A stretch of 64,000 bases of DNA from Enterobacter sp. JUb54 (GTDB lineage Bacteria; Pseudomonadota; Gammaproteobacteria; Enterobacterales; Enterobacteriaceae). Position 1 is the stretch's first letter. Each line of letters starts with the position of its first letter. The stretch spans positions 5,208,001 through 5,272,000 of the forward strand of contig NZ_CP060418.1 of the NCBI RefSeq assembly GCF_014298075.1, in the 5' to 3' direction. This document shows positions 9,218 through 18,383 of the stretch, piece after piece. The notes under the pieces were generated by a model, which was not told where the DNA came from, made no database searches, and saw only the letters and a program-made list of their open reading frames with translations. The translations under genes and the position numbers were made by a program.

Positions 9218-10321
9218 ATGCATCGCGGCCTTCGAATAATGCAGTTTGTGTTCCTGCTGATGGCGGGGATTTACAGCCACTATGGCTGGAGTGAGAGCTG
9301 CAGCGGCAGCGTCGGGCAGATGACCATTAACGTGCCGAATATTCGCTATCTGCCCACTATGCCCGCCAACACGCAGATGACCAACGCCATGGCGGATAAC
9401 GGTAGCGGCATTCATTTTGTCTGCGATCTGCAACTGCCCACCGCGGTCTGGAAACAGATTGTCTATCGGCAAAACAGCACCGGGACGCCGCTGGTGATTA
9501 ACGGCCAGCATGTCTATCCCACGGCGCTCAGCGGTATCGGTTATTCGCTGGGATTCCAGTGCAGCGGCGGCCCGGTGCGCTACATCGACGGCAGCAATGC
9601 GCCAGCCGGCAGCGAGTCCATGACGGTCTGCGACAGTTCACAACTGTCGGCGTTGCTGAACCAACGCGAAACCGTGGTCAAAGCCTATATTACTTTTTAC
9701 AAAACCGGCGATGTGGCGCTGGTGAGCGGCAACCATGCCAGCGTCCCGGCGCAGCCGCAGGTCGGTAATTTAACCATCGAGAAGCAGGACGTCAGCGGCG
9801 GGAGCCACACCGCCAGCGCGCCGGTGAGTATCGACCTTGGCGCGCTCAACGTTGACATTGGCTCCAGCGGCAGCTGCCAGGTGACCCGCCCGACCATCAA
9901 CGTGAATCTGGGGACCGTGAATAAAGCGGCGTTCAAAGGCCAGACCACCACCGCCGGAACGGCGCAGACCTTCAGTATTCCGGTCTATTGCACCACCCCG
10001 ACCGATATCCGCATTGGCTTTTTTGGCGTCACCGCCGACCCCAGTCTCAACGATACCCTGGCGCTGGCAAAGGTTGACGGGGCTGCCAGCGGCGTCGGCA
10101 TCAAACTGAGCTACGGCAATAATCCGGCGCCGGCGCCCTCTGCCGGGACCGCGGTAAAAATCAATGAGTCCAGCAACCTGCCGGTGCTCAAACATATGCC
10201 TGCCAGCAATGCCGCCGGCGCGGAGAACATCAATTACACCGCCCAGTACGTGCAGACCAGCACTGTCGTCACCCCCGGACGGGCGAACGGCCAGGTCACT
10301 TTCGCGATCGAATATAACTAA
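9218..10321 (+). CDS. Two-domain fimbrial tip adhesin (FimH-like)
   Basis: 367 residues with a good ribosome-binding site (GAGGAG). After the signal peptide, residues about 25-185 form a lectin-like domain with disulfide cysteines, and residues about 205-367 form a pilin domain ending TFAIEYN, the pattern of FimH-type tip adhesins. It should cap the fimbria and determine the receptor, which cannot be predicted here. As the last gene of the operon it completes a subunit-chaperone-usher-adhesin set, so operon 1 appears functional. Confidence 0.88.
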   Translation: MHRGLRIMQFVFLLMAGIYSHYGWSESCSGSVGQMTINVPNIRYLPTMPANTQMTNAMADNGSGIHFVCDLQLPTAVWKQIVYRQNSTGTPLVINGQHVYPTALSGIGYSLGFQCSGGPVRYIDGSNAPAGSESMTVCDSSQLSALLNQRETVVKAYITFYKTGDVALVSGNHASVPAQPQVGNLTIEKQDVSGGSHTASAPVSIDLGALNVDIGSSGSCQVTRPTINVNLGTVNKAAFKGQTTTAGTAQTFSIPVYCTTPTDIRIGFFGVTADPSLNDTLALAKVDGAASGVGIKLSYGNNPAPAPSAGTAVKINESSNLPVLKHMPASNAAGAENINYTAQYVQTSTVVTPGRANGQVTFAIEYN

Positions 10322-11389
10322 ATAATGTCATGGTCAATCCAGTGTCAGTCCTTGCAGCTGAGGGGACATTGCTACAGACCAGTACGGAGGTGCACGCAGG
10401 CTTGAAAAAACTTCGGTCAGACGCTTTGTCGTAAATATCGAAAAAGAGTATGCAATAGTTCTATTTTTCTCAGGTAGGGATGGTTTTCTCGGACTTATTC
10501 TTAGGTAACCATTTCTGCGCATCTTATTTCGAAATGGCAATAATAAATATGATTGAATTGTCCAGCCAGTTATTCAGTCAGGAGACGGCCATCACTCTAA
10601 AAAGATGGACAGTACAAAGCAACTTCGCACCATTCGCACCCCAGCCGCACTTTGAATTTCCATCAGAAAATTTTCCAGCAGATTCTGTATCTGCAGCAAG
10701 AACTTTAGTCAGAACACATCCGTCACCTGCAACGGTATGAAGCTCTTTAACTTATCTTCGGTTGGTCAAATGAAGAAAAGCGCGTGTATGGTAGTTTCTG
10801 GCATCCACCATAAGACATCAGAGAATGTATCCCAATGACATGCCTGACCTTTTTTAAACTGGCTACAGTAGTACCCGGCCGACATAACTAATGTCAGCAG
10901 CTTGTAGTCCGTACCGAACTGAATATGCACTTTTGTCTACCGAACGATAATGTATAGCTGACATCGCCATCCCCGCTTTCACTGATATTTCAGGATGTTA
11001 TGTTGAATATGAAAACATCGTCCTGTGTTGATATAGCAGGCTATTTAAACGCGCACTTGCTCACTAATTTTTGATTCGTTTTCTTAAACGACGATGTTCA
11101 CCTAAACCTGGCTACGGAGATAAGGAAGAAGTCGCTGTTCTTCTAAAAAATGAAACGCTCAATGATATAATTTCTTTAAATATCAATTTGTTACTTTGTG
11201 TTGTCGGGTTTTTGTATCCGAGGCTACTGATTTTTTGTGAACTAATACACAAATATAAACAACTACTATTGCGTGGTTGACGTTGCCGGATTAACGTTTG
11301 AGCAGGTTGAACATAGTTGTACATAGACAAGTATACCTGTCATTGTTCTGAACTCTGAAACAATGATCGTCATTATGAGGCCAAGCGAT
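10322..11389. other. Unassigned region between fimbrial operon 1 and the PTS locus
   Basis: More than 1 kb without a supportable gene. Short frames (for example 10480-10740 +, 10334-10540 -) have no ribosome-binding site and no family resemblance I recognise. Base composition falls from GC-rich to AT-rich toward 11.3 kb, consistent with a junction of acquired DNA. The right end holds a probable operator for the PTS operon. Confidence 0.5.
11315..11338. promoter_or_regulatory. Probable GntR operator upstream of the PTS operon
   Basis: Contains TTGTACATA, 5 bases, then GTATAC. A closely related element (TTGTTCATA, 3 bases, GTATAC) lies upstream of the GntR/UTRA gene at 16359-16382. The shared pattern suggests one repressor controls both transcription units. 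Confidence 0.6.
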
Positions 11390-11854
11390 ATGTCTTTAAA
11401 TTCCAGACTTGAACCCGAGCTCATCATCCTGAATGAGCCCCCCCAGGACAGAAACAACCTGTTCGGATTTGTTAGTAACATATTGCTTTCAAATGGGTTT
11501 GTTGAGTCAAGCTATCCGGGCGCATTGATTGCCAGGGAAGAGGATCATCCGACGGCAATGCAACTGGAAAGGATGGGGGTCGCTATCCCTCATGTCGATA
11601 CCGAGCATATTAGGGAAGAGAAACTGGTGGTAGTCACGTGCCCTGAGGGGATCGTGTTTAATCAGGCAGAGGACCCGGACTCTACCATGAAGGTGAATGT
11701 TATTTTCTTTTTACTGCTGAAGGAAAAAGATGCACATCTCGAATTCCTGATGAAGCTAATTTCGCTTTTTCAGCGCAGCAATGAAATGGATCAGATCCTT
11801 TGGGCGAAATCAAAGGATGATGTTATGGAGCTTCTGGCAAAAAATCTGTATTAA
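11390..11854 (+). CDS. PTS EIIA component, galactitol/fructose type (GatA-like)
   Basis: 154 residues from the ATG at 11390, preferred because GAGG lies 8 bases upstream; an earlier in-frame ATG at 11363 has no ribosome-binding site. The active histidine is in GVAIPHVDTEH (His68). It receives phosphate from HPr and passes it to the EIIB encoded next. It opens a sugar or polyol uptake operon that also contains its own HPr. A likely GntR operator lies about 55-75 bases upstream. Confidence 0.9.
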   Translation: MSLNSRLEPELIILNEPPQDRNNLFGFVSNILLSNGFVESSYPGALIAREEDHPTAMQLERMGVAIPHVDTEHIREEKLVVVTCPEGIVFNQAEDPDSTMKVNVIFFLLLKEKDAHLEFLMKLISLFQRSNEMDQILWAKSKDDVMELLAKNLY

Positions 11855-11915
11855 ATCGTCTTAATCATTTGTTCTTATTACCTCGTTATTCTTATTACTA
11901 TATCTGGAGTCTGAA

Positions 11916-12197
11916 ATGAACAAGAAAATTATCTTCGCCTGTACCAGCGGTATTGCGACATCTGCGGTAGCAACTGAAAAAGTGGTTCAGTACTGCAAAA
12001 GCCAGGGCATTAACGTTGAACCCATACAGTCCAATATTGGCACCATTGGCAAACAAGATGGTATGGCTGATTTAATTATCGTGACATCAGCAGTTAAGAC
12101 GGAACTGAAGACCCCGGTCCTGAATGGCCTTCCTTTGCTGACCGGATTTGGCGAAGAAGAATTACTGGAAAAAATCGTAGCCATCCTTAAACAGTAA
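11916..12197 (+). CDS. PTS EIIB component (GatB-like)
   Basis: 93 residues, the normal size. The phosphocysteine loop ACTSGIATS gives Cys9 as the phosphoryl acceptor. It carries phosphate from EIIA to the sugar bound at EIIC. Good Shine-Dalgarno (TGGAG). It stops 8 bases before the EIIC start. Confidence 0.92.
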   Translation: MNKKIIFACTSGIATSAVATEKVVQYCKSQGINVEPIQSNIGTIGKQDGMADLIIVTSAVKTELKTPVLNGLPLLTGFGEEELLEKIVAILKQ

Positions 12198-12205
12198 AGG
12201 TGAGC

Positions 12206-13600
12206 ATGATGGATAAAGTATTTTCCGCCGTCCAGTATATTCTGGGGCTTGGTCCGACAGTCATGTTGCCAATAATTATATTTATCATGGCAATGTGTCT
12301 TCAGACCGGTTTTAGCCGGGCATTACGCTCGGCGCTGACCATCGGCATGGGCTTCATCGGTATTTTTCTGGTTTTCGGATTACTGGTCGACAGTCTGGGG
12401 CCGGCAGCCAAAGAAATGGTCAGCCACACCGGGATCGATTTACCGGTTGTTGACCTGGGCTGGACTCCGTTGGCAGCGATCGCATGGGCTTCTCAGGTTG
12501 CACCATTCGTTGTACCAATGACTATTGGTATTAACGTTTTGATGCTGACCCTGAACTGGACCAAAACGGTCGATATCGATGTCTGGAACTTTTGGCATTT
12601 CTCGATGGTTGGCGCGATGGTTTATGGGGTGACCGGTAGCTTCTTCTTTGGCCTGCTTATTGCCGGCGTCACAGCAGCTATTACGTTCGTGATGGCTGAC
12701 TGGTGTGCACCGATGATTCAGAAGTATTTTAATTTGCCGGGCATTTCACTACCAACACTGTCATCGGTGATTTTCTTTCCGATTGGCGTGCTGGGGAATA
12801 TGGTGCTCGATAAAATCCCGGGTATTAACAAACTTAACGCCGATCCGGATCAGATCCAGAAACGCTTTGGCGTCTTTGGCGAGCCGATGATGTTAGGGGT
12901 GATTCTGGGGGCAGGTATTGGCCTGCTGGCAGAATATGATGTAAAAGGTGTCCTTAATCTGGCAATGAGCCTCGGTGCAGTAATGTTGATTATGCCCCGT
13001 ATGGTTAAGTTGCTTATGGAAGGCCTGCTACCGTTGTCAGATGCAGTGCGTAGTTTTCTTAAGAAACGTTACCCTGACCGTCATGACTTGTATATCGGGC
13101 TTGATATTGCAGTGGCCGTCGGGCATCCGTCAGTACTCTCAACCGCGCTGCTGCTGATTCCGGTAGGGGTATTGCTGGCGGTAGTTCTACCGGGTAACCG
13201 ATTGTTGCCACTGGGTGACCTCGCGAATATTTGGGTACCGATTTCTATGGTGGTGCTAGCCTGTCGCGGGAATATTGTCAGGGCGTTTATTATTGGCATC
13301 CCATGCCTGGCGGTAAACCTGTATGTTGCATCGGCAGCCGCGCCAATCCTGACCAAAATTGCCCGGGATATGAATTTCCCGATGAAAACGGATGGTGAAA
13401 TCTCCAGTCTGCTGGATGGCGGTAACCCATATCGTTTCTGGGCGGTCAAAATCTTCGAAGGGAATACCATTGCCTTGGTACTCATTCCCGTTATTTTCCT
13501 GCTGTGCTTGTGGTTATATCGTGTTACTAAAAAACAGCTGAAAGCAGAGGAAGTGGCAGAAAATGAAGCATCTTCTGACGGCATTCCGGTAACAAAATAA
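12206..13600 (+). CDS. PTS EIIC permease (GatC-like)
   Basis: About 464 residues and strongly hydrophobic, with around ten to twelve membrane segments, matching galactitol-family EIIC. It forms the inner-membrane channel that transports and phosphorylates the polyol or sugar. AGGTGA precedes the ATGs at 12206 and 12209; a GTG at 12200 lies inside that ribosome-binding site and is less likely. The C-terminus ends in a charged tail. A 12-base-pair hairpin lies between this gene and the kinase. Confidence 0.9.
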   Translation: MMDKVFSAVQYILGLGPTVMLPIIIFIMAMCLQTGFSRALRSALTIGMGFIGIFLVFGLLVDSLGPAAKEMVSHTGIDLPVVDLGWTPLAAIAWASQVAPFVVPMTIGINVLMLTLNWTKTVDIDVWNFWHFSMVGAMVYGVTGSFFFGLLIAGVTAAITFVMADWCAPMIQKYFNLPGISLPTLSSVIFFPIGVLGNMVLDKIPGINKLNADPDQIQKRFGVFGEPMMLGVILGAGIGLLAEYDVKGVLNLAMSLGAVMLIMPRMVKLLMEGLLPLSDAVRSFLKKRYPDRHDLYIGLDIAVAVGHPSVLSTALLLIPVGVLLAVVLPGNRLLPLGDLANIWVPISMVVLACRGNIVRAFIIGIPCLAVNLYVASAAAPILTKIARDMNFPMKTDGEISSLLDGGNPYRFWAVKIFEGNTIALVLIPVIFLLCLWLYRVTKKQLKAEEVAENEASSDGIPVTK

Positions 13601-13608
13601 ACCTGCCT

Positions 13609-13639
13609 ATTCTGAAGCAGAGGGAACCTGCTTCAGAAT
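13609..13639 (+). terminator. Hairpin between EIIC and kinase genes
   Basis: A perfect 12-base stem (ATTCTGAAGCAG / CTGCTTCAGAAT) with a 7-base loop but no T run. It is more likely an mRNA-processing or stability element, or a partial attenuator, than a full terminator. Confidence 0.6.
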
Positions 13640-13679
13640 GAAAACAAACGATGTCCCTTGCAAATAAAAGGGGAGAGTG

Positions 13680-15191
13680 ATGTATACGATCGGAATCGAT
13701 GTTGGTACGACAAATTGTAAGGTGTGTTTGTTTCAAATTCCTTCTCTCGAATTAGTTAATCAGTACAGTTTCAGAACACCAAAAATTGTTGATGGAGAAA
13801 ATACTGATTTTGATGTTCGTCTTATCTGGGAAGGTGTATTACACGGCCTTAAAACAATAACAAACACCCTGAATACAACAGAAGAGATCAGTGCAGTTGC
13901 GGTTGCCAGTGTAGGTGAGGCAGGCGTGTTGCTTGATGAAAGTGACAATGTAGTTGGGCCTACATTAACCTGGTATGACACCCGGCCAAAACGGCAACTG
14001 GAAAAAATTATTTCAGCAATGGATATTGAACATATCTATGAAATAACTGGTATTCCTGCACATTCAAATTACAGTATCAATAAGATTAAGTGGCTGCAGG
14101 ATAATGTCAGCAGTGCCCTGGACGGTCGTAAATGGCTATGCCTGGCGGAATATATTGCCTTCAAATTATCAGGTGTGAAACGTTCGGAATATTCCCTGGC
14201 ATCAAGAACGATGGCATTAAATATCTCCGAGATGAACTGGGATGAACAGCTCATTAATGCAGCTGAACTTTCATCTTCTTTATTCAGTCCGCTAGTCCAT
14301 GCCGGGGTGGCAATTGGCACGGTCACGTCTGAGGTTTCTGATCTGATTGGGTTGTCGACGAAAACCCGTGTAGCCATCGCCGGGCATGATCATATGTGTG
14401 GTTCCGTGGCTGTCGGTTTAACCAGTGAAGACCAGATTCTGAATTCCACAGGAACGACAGAGGGATTACTGGTTGTGACCGAAGCGGTCAATAACACCGG
14501 CCGTTTCTTCCGTGCCCGGGTGTCTAATGGTGTGCATGTGCTTCCGGGGCTTCATTCCCTGTATGCCTCACTACCTTCTGCCGGATATGCCATTGAATGG
14601 TTCAAAAACCTCTTCGAACTCGATATGCCTGCCTTCCTGAGAATGGTGGAAACGCTACGCAACGAGCAGGACATGGCTATGGCTGGCGCACTTGACGGTA
14701 TTTTTATTCCTCATTTGCGTGGCAGCGGTCCTCCGGACAGAAACACCTGGTCTCGGGCATTAATTTACGGTCTTGATGATAAATCACGACCTGAAGATGT
14801 GCTGCGTTTTGTGTTTCAGGGGCTGTGTTTTGAACTCCGAAACCTGCTCGATCTATACGAAACTCTGACCGGAAAAAATTATCACGTCGTGAATGTTATT
14901 GGGGCTGCCTGCAAGAATCCATACTGGTTGCAGCTTAAGGCTAACATTCTTAACCGGGAAATTGTGGCCTGTAATGTCAATGAGGCCGTCAGTAAAGGGG
15001 CGGCCATACTGGCAGCTAAAGCTGCAGGTGTGGAAGTGGAGTGCCTGTCATGGGCTGGTGAGGAACAGGCCCGACGTTATCTGCCGGAAAGTGATGCGGT
15101 GGCCCACTATCAGACAATTTACACCCAGGTTTACAAGCCGCTTTATGAATCCAAGATGCTTACTGAGCGTCTCTGTAATGGAGTTAACTAA
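13680..15191 (+). CDS. FGGY-family carbohydrate kinase
   Basis: 503 residues. The N-terminal ATPase-fold motif is GIDVGTTNCK. The FGGY signature region contains AGHDHMCGS (putative catalytic Asp in this loop) and the phosphate loop STGTTEG. The C-terminal half has the conserved GAACKNPYWLQLKANIL segment. The family phosphorylates ketoses or polyols such as xylulose, fuculose or glycerol. In this operon a kinase after a PTS suggests either that a second phosphate is added before aldol cleavage or that a dephosphorylated intermediate is rephosphorylated. ATG 13680 is preferred over the GTG three bases earlier. Its stop overlaps the start of the dehydrogenase by one base. Confidence 0.88.
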   Translation: MYTIGIDVGTTNCKVCLFQIPSLELVNQYSFRTPKIVDGENTDFDVRLIWEGVLHGLKTITNTLNTTEEISAVAVASVGEAGVLLDESDNVVGPTLTWYDTRPKRQLEKIISAMDIEHIYEITGIPAHSNYSINKIKWLQDNVSSALDGRKWLCLAEYIAFKLSGVKRSEYSLASRTMALNISEMNWDEQLINAAELSSSLFSPLVHAGVAIGTVTSEVSDLIGLSTKTRVAIAGHDHMCGSVAVGLTSEDQILNSTGTTEGLLVVTEAVNNTGRFFRARVSNGVHVLPGLHSLYASLPSAGYAIEWFKNLFELDMPAFLRMVETLRNEQDMAMAGALDGIFIPHLRGSGPPDRNTWSRALIYGLDDKSRPEDVLRFVFQGLCFELRNLLDLYETLTGKNYHVVNVIGAACKNPYWLQLKANILNREIVACNVNEAVSKGAAILAAKAAGVEVECLSWAGEEQARRYLPESDAVAHYQTIYTQVYKPLYESKMLTERLCNGVN

Positions 15192-16225
15192 TGAAAGCCA
15201 GCGTTTACTACAGTAAAAATGATATCCGATATGAAGATGTCGATGTACCAGAAATTGGTGACGGCGATATGCTCATTAAAATGCATTCCTGCGGCCTGTG
15301 TGGAACAGACATTCATAAAGCGCAACACCAGACAGTTACCGGCCCGGTGATCCTCGGTCATGAAGTATCGGGTGAAGTGGTGAAAGTTGGCAAAGATGTC
15401 ACACGCTACCGCGTTGGAGAGCGCGTGGTGACCGCTATTCATGTTCCCTGCTTTAACTGTCATTACTGTGACAGGGGCTTTTTTACACTGTGCGACCAGT
15501 TCAAGAAAACGAATCTGGAACCCGGTGGATTCAGCGAGTTTATTCGTATTCCGCGCCAACACGTTGAACACCTGACTCACCGGATTATCGACAGTCTTGA
15601 CTGGGATCGTGCGGCGATGATTGAGCCTGTCGCGTGCTGTTTGCATGGGCTGAAATCTTCCAATATCCATCCAAAAGATACTGTTCTGGTTTTGGGCTCA
15701 GGCACGATAGGCCTTGTCAGCGCACAACTGGCAGCGTTGAAAGGCGCCTCTACCGTCATTGTTTCCGACCTTTCTCGTTTCAAACGTGAACTGGCGCTAA
15801 AGGTGGGGGTAACTCATGCGATCGACCCGGCAAACGAAGATGTTGAAGCCCGTGTGGCAGAAATTACTCAGGGAAAAGGTCCGGATGTGGTGATCATCGC
15901 TGCTGGGGTGTCTTCTCTGGTTTCTCAGGCAGTCGATGTAGTACGCCGTGGGGGAAGAATTGTCGTGTTCTCACCATTTGATAAGAATCCGGTCGTCGAG
16001 ATTGATGCCGGCAGGTTGTTCCGGGATGAAATTTCAATCGTTGGTACCTATTCGCTGACACCTTACGACATGAAAGAAGCGATTGAGATTGTGGAAAAAG
16101 ACAAAATCAATACGAAGGATATGATCACCCATACCTGGCCGCTTTCACGTATACCTGAAGCGATTGAGTTTGCTTCCAATCCTAATAATGACGTGCTGAA
16201 AGTCATTATTAAAGCAGACGCATGA
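15191..16225 (+). CDS. Zinc-dependent polyol dehydrogenase (MDR family)
   Basis: 344 residues. The catalytic zinc site is formed by CGLCGTD and GHEVSGEV, and the structural zinc site by the CX2CX2CX7C cysteines around residues 92-106 (CFNCHYCDRG). The NAD-binding turn is GSGTIG (about 172-177). It belongs with sorbitol, xylitol or galactitol-phosphate dehydrogenases and should oxidise the imported polyol phosphate to a ketose phosphate. It overlaps the kinase stop by one base (TAATG), so translation is coupled. A second, more GatD-like enzyme is encoded at 19259. Confidence 0.9.
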   Translation: MKASVYYSKNDIRYEDVDVPEIGDGDMLIKMHSCGLCGTDIHKAQHQTVTGPVILGHEVSGEVVKVGKDVTRYRVGERVVTAIHVPCFNCHYCDRGFFTLCDQFKKTNLEPGGFSEFIRIPRQHVEHLTHRIIDSLDWDRAAMIEPVACCLHGLKSSNIHPKDTVLVLGSGTIGLVSAQLAALKGASTVIVSDLSRFKRELALKVGVTHAIDPANEDVEARVAEITQGKGPDVVIIAAGVSSLVSQAVDVVRRGGRIVVFSPFDKNPVVEIDAGRLFRDEISIVGTYSLTPYDMKEAIEIVEKDKINTKDMITHTWPLSRIPEAIEFASNPNNDVLKVIIKADA

Positions 16226-16230
16226 CAGGT

Positions 16231-16258
16231 GTGCCCCCGCGATCATATGCGGGGGCAC
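16231..16258 (+). terminator. Hairpin after the first dehydrogenase
   Basis: A perfect 10-base GC stem (GTGCCCCCGC / GCGGGGGCAC) around GATCATAT. No T run follows, so it may act as a weak terminator or 3' stabiliser at the end of the EIIA-to-dehydrogenase unit. Confidence 0.6.
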
Positions 16259-16358
16259 CCATAGAATGGGAGGCATAGTCGTACCAGTATATTTATGTTG
16301 GGTTGAAACTGTGAAGTCGGTCATGTAGTTAAATTTTAAAAAACGCTGTATTATCAGT

Positions 16359-16382
16359 AGTTGTTCATACTTGTATACAGAC
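16359..16382. promoter_or_regulatory. Probable GntR operator upstream of the repressor gene
   Basis: Contains TTGTTCATA then GTATAC, matching the element at 11315-11338. It ends about 24 bases before the gntR start codon, fitting autoregulation of the repressor-aldolase-HPr-phosphatase unit. Confidence 0.6.
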
Positions 16383-16405
16383 GATCTACACAGGAGAAAC
16401 ACCAC

Positions 16406-17149
16406 ATGAGTACCATACTGCAAGACTCTGAAATTCCATTGTATATGCAGGTTTCTGAATGGATCCGCGGAAAAATTTATAAGGGTGAGCTGGGTAAGGG
16501 GGATCGGATCCCATCCGAAAATCAGATCATGGAAATACTTCAGGTCAGTCGGGGCACGGTAAAGAAAGGTGTCACTATGCTGGTAAATGAAGGTTTACTG
16601 GTTCAGGTACAGGGAAAGGGGACATTCGTTAAGAAAGAAAATATCTCCTACTCTCTGGGCGAAGGATTGCTCTCGTTCGCAGAATCGCTCGAAAGCCAAC
16701 ATTTATCTTTTACAACCGAGGTCATTGACTCGTACATAGAGAAGGCCTCAAAAGGCGTGGCAGCTAAACTACAAATAGAGCCAGGTACCCCTATTTTCTA
16801 TCTTAAACGGATCCGTAGCGTGGATGGGGAAAGGGTTATGTTAATTGAAAACAGGATCAATATTTCGCTGTGCCCAGCAATAACTGATGTTGATTTCAAT
16901 AAACAAAACCTGTTTGAGACTGTCGAGGCTATGACGGGCCGAAAAATTGAATATTCTGAAAGTCGCTACGCAGCAAAAATAGTGGGTAGCGAAAGAGGAC
17001 ACTATCTGGAAGTGAATGAAGAAGCACCAGTTCTTCATCTGGAACAGCTTGTTTTCCTTGATAATCACATGCCATTTGATTTCGGAAATGTCTGGTTAAA
17101 ATCAGATAAATATTATTTAGGTACTGTACTTCAACGAAGAAAGAGGTAA
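16406..17149 (+). CDS. GntR/HutC-family repressor with UTRA domain
   Basis: 247 residues from the ATG at 16406 (AGGAGA upstream). The winged helix (about 10-75) contains the GntR signature IPSENQIMEILQVSRGTVKK. The UTRA ligand-binding domain (about 90-245) includes FYLKRIRS and ending segments typical of HutC-type regulators. UTRA proteins usually bind a phosphorylated sugar intermediate, here probably the PTS product. It lies between the transport/oxidation genes and the aldolase/HPr/phosphatase genes, with matching operator sequences before each unit. Confidence 0.9.
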   Translation: MSTILQDSEIPLYMQVSEWIRGKIYKGELGKGDRIPSENQIMEILQVSRGTVKKGVTMLVNEGLLVQVQGKGTFVKKENISYSLGEGLLSFAESLESQHLSFTTEVIDSYIEKASKGVAAKLQIEPGTPIFYLKRIRSVDGERVMLIENRINISLCPAITDVDFNKQNLFETVEAMTGRKIEYSESRYAAKIVGSERGHYLEVNEEAPVLHLEQLVFLDNHMPFDFGNVWLKSDKYYLGTVLQRRKR

Positions 17150-17154
17150 ATATC

Positions 17155-17994
17155 ATGCCATTAGTAAACGGTAATATCCTGCTCGATCGTATCCGTGAAA
17201 AGCGTATCCTGGCGGGTGCATTCAATACCACCAACCTGGAAACCACCATTTCCATCCTGGACGCAATTGAGCGTTCAGGGTTACCTAACTTTATTCAGAT
17301 TGCACCGACAAACGCAAAATTGTCGGGCTATGACTATATCTATGAAATCGTGAGAAAACGGGCTGCGACCATGGATGTACCGGTTAGTCTTCACCTTGAC
17401 CATGGTAAAGAGCTGAATGATGTTAAGCAGGCCGTCCGCGCAGGCTTTACCTCCGTGATGATTGACGGGGCGGAACTGCCGTATGAAGACAATATTGCGT
17501 TTACTAAAGAAGCCGTGGATTTCTGTAAATCTTTTGGCGTACCTGTTGAAGCGGAACTCGGCGCGATTCTGGGTAAAGAAGATGACCACGTCAGTGAAGC
17601 AGACTGCAAGACGGATGTTAATCAGGTTGTTCGCTTTGTAGAAGAAACCGGATGCAGCATGCTGGCAGTTTCAGTCGGTAACGTTCATGGTCTGGAAGAT
17701 ATTCCGCGTATCGATATTCCACTGCTACAACAAATTGCCGCAGTTTGCCCGTGTCCACTGGTTATTCATGGTGGTTCTGGGATTGATGAAGATATCATCC
17801 GTAGTTTTGTAAAATATAATGTTGTTAAGTTGAATATTGCTAGCGATTTGCGTAAGGCATTTATTACTACCGTGGGTCAGGCCTGGACGCAAAATAATAA
17901 CGAAGCGAATCTTGCTAAAGTGATGTCAGGGGCTAAAGTAGCTGTAGAAGCTGATGTTTATAGCAAAATACTGATGATGAATCGTGCTTCCTGA
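17155..17994 (+). CDS. Class II ketose-bisphosphate aldolase (GatY/KbaY-like)
   Basis: 279 residues. Zinc and catalytic residues align with KbaY: Asp82-His83 in HLDHG, His178 in GNVHG, and His205 in HGGSG. The family splits fructose-, tagatose- or related ketose bisphosphates (some members ketose-1-phosphates) into DHAP plus an aldehyde. It starts 5 bases after gntR with GAAAGAGG as ribosome-binding site. No GatZ/KbaZ partner is encoded nearby, unlike in tagatose-bisphosphate pathways, which argues for a different substrate or a self-sufficient enzyme. Confidence 0.9.
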   Translation: MPLVNGNILLDRIREKRILAGAFNTTNLETTISILDAIERSGLPNFIQIAPTNAKLSGYDYIYEIVRKRAATMDVPVSLHLDHGKELNDVKQAVRAGFTSVMIDGAELPYEDNIAFTKEAVDFCKSFGVPVEAELGAILGKEDDHVSEADCKTDVNQVVRFVEETGCSMLAVSVGNVHGLEDIPRIDIPLLQQIAAVCPCPLVIHGGSGIDEDIIRSFVKYNVVKLNIASDLRKAFITTVGQAWTQNNNEANLAKVMSGAKVAVEADVYSKILMMNRAS

Positions 17995-18038
17995 TAAATA
18001 ATTATTCTGAATTTAGCTAGCAGAGTTGGAAGTAAATC

Positions 18039-18311
18039 ATGATCAGAGAAAATATTCGTGTTGTTAACAGCACGGGCCTACACGCACGTCCGGCAGCGAC
18101 CATTGTCAAAACACTGAAGAAATATGAGTCTTCAGTGACTCTGGTAAATAACGGAAAGGAAACGGCTATCAAAGGGCTCATGAGCGTATTAGGTGCGGGT
18201 GTGAAAGGTAAATCCAGCATCGAGATAATCTGTGAAGGACCTGATGAGCAGGCTCTGATGGATGAAATTAAAGGATTATTTGCCAGCGGATTTGGCGAGA
18301 AAGAAGAGTAA
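18039..18311 (+). CDS. HPr-family phosphocarrier dedicated to this PTS
   Basis: 90 residues with the phosphorylated histidine in NSTGLHARPA (His15). The position of regulatory Ser46 in classical HPr is glycine here (KGLMSVLG), so serine-phosphorylation control is absent. It should take phosphate from Enzyme I and feed the operon's EIIA. Encoding its own HPr inside a sugar operon is unusual for a galactitol-type system and suggests insulation from general PTS regulation or transfer from a different host. Confidence 0.9.
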   Translation: MIRENIRVVNSTGLHARPAATIVKTLKKYESSVTLVNNGKETAIKGLMSVLGAGVKGKSSIEIICEGPDEQALMDEIKGLFASGFGEKEE

Positions 18312-18383
18312 TATATTTTATTCCCGGGGAAGTTTTTATATCCCAGACTGATCTCTATTTATCCCTGAATGGGAGGTAATGCT

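Noticed and set aside
10480-10740. 86-codon frame between fimbrial operon 1 and the PTS locus
   Set aside because: No ribosome-binding site or recognisable motif; composition is that of decayed intergenic DNA.
18369-18383. Upstream ATG as start of the SurE-like gene
   Set aside because: It lies inside the GGGAGG ribosome-binding site that serves the GTG at 18384.
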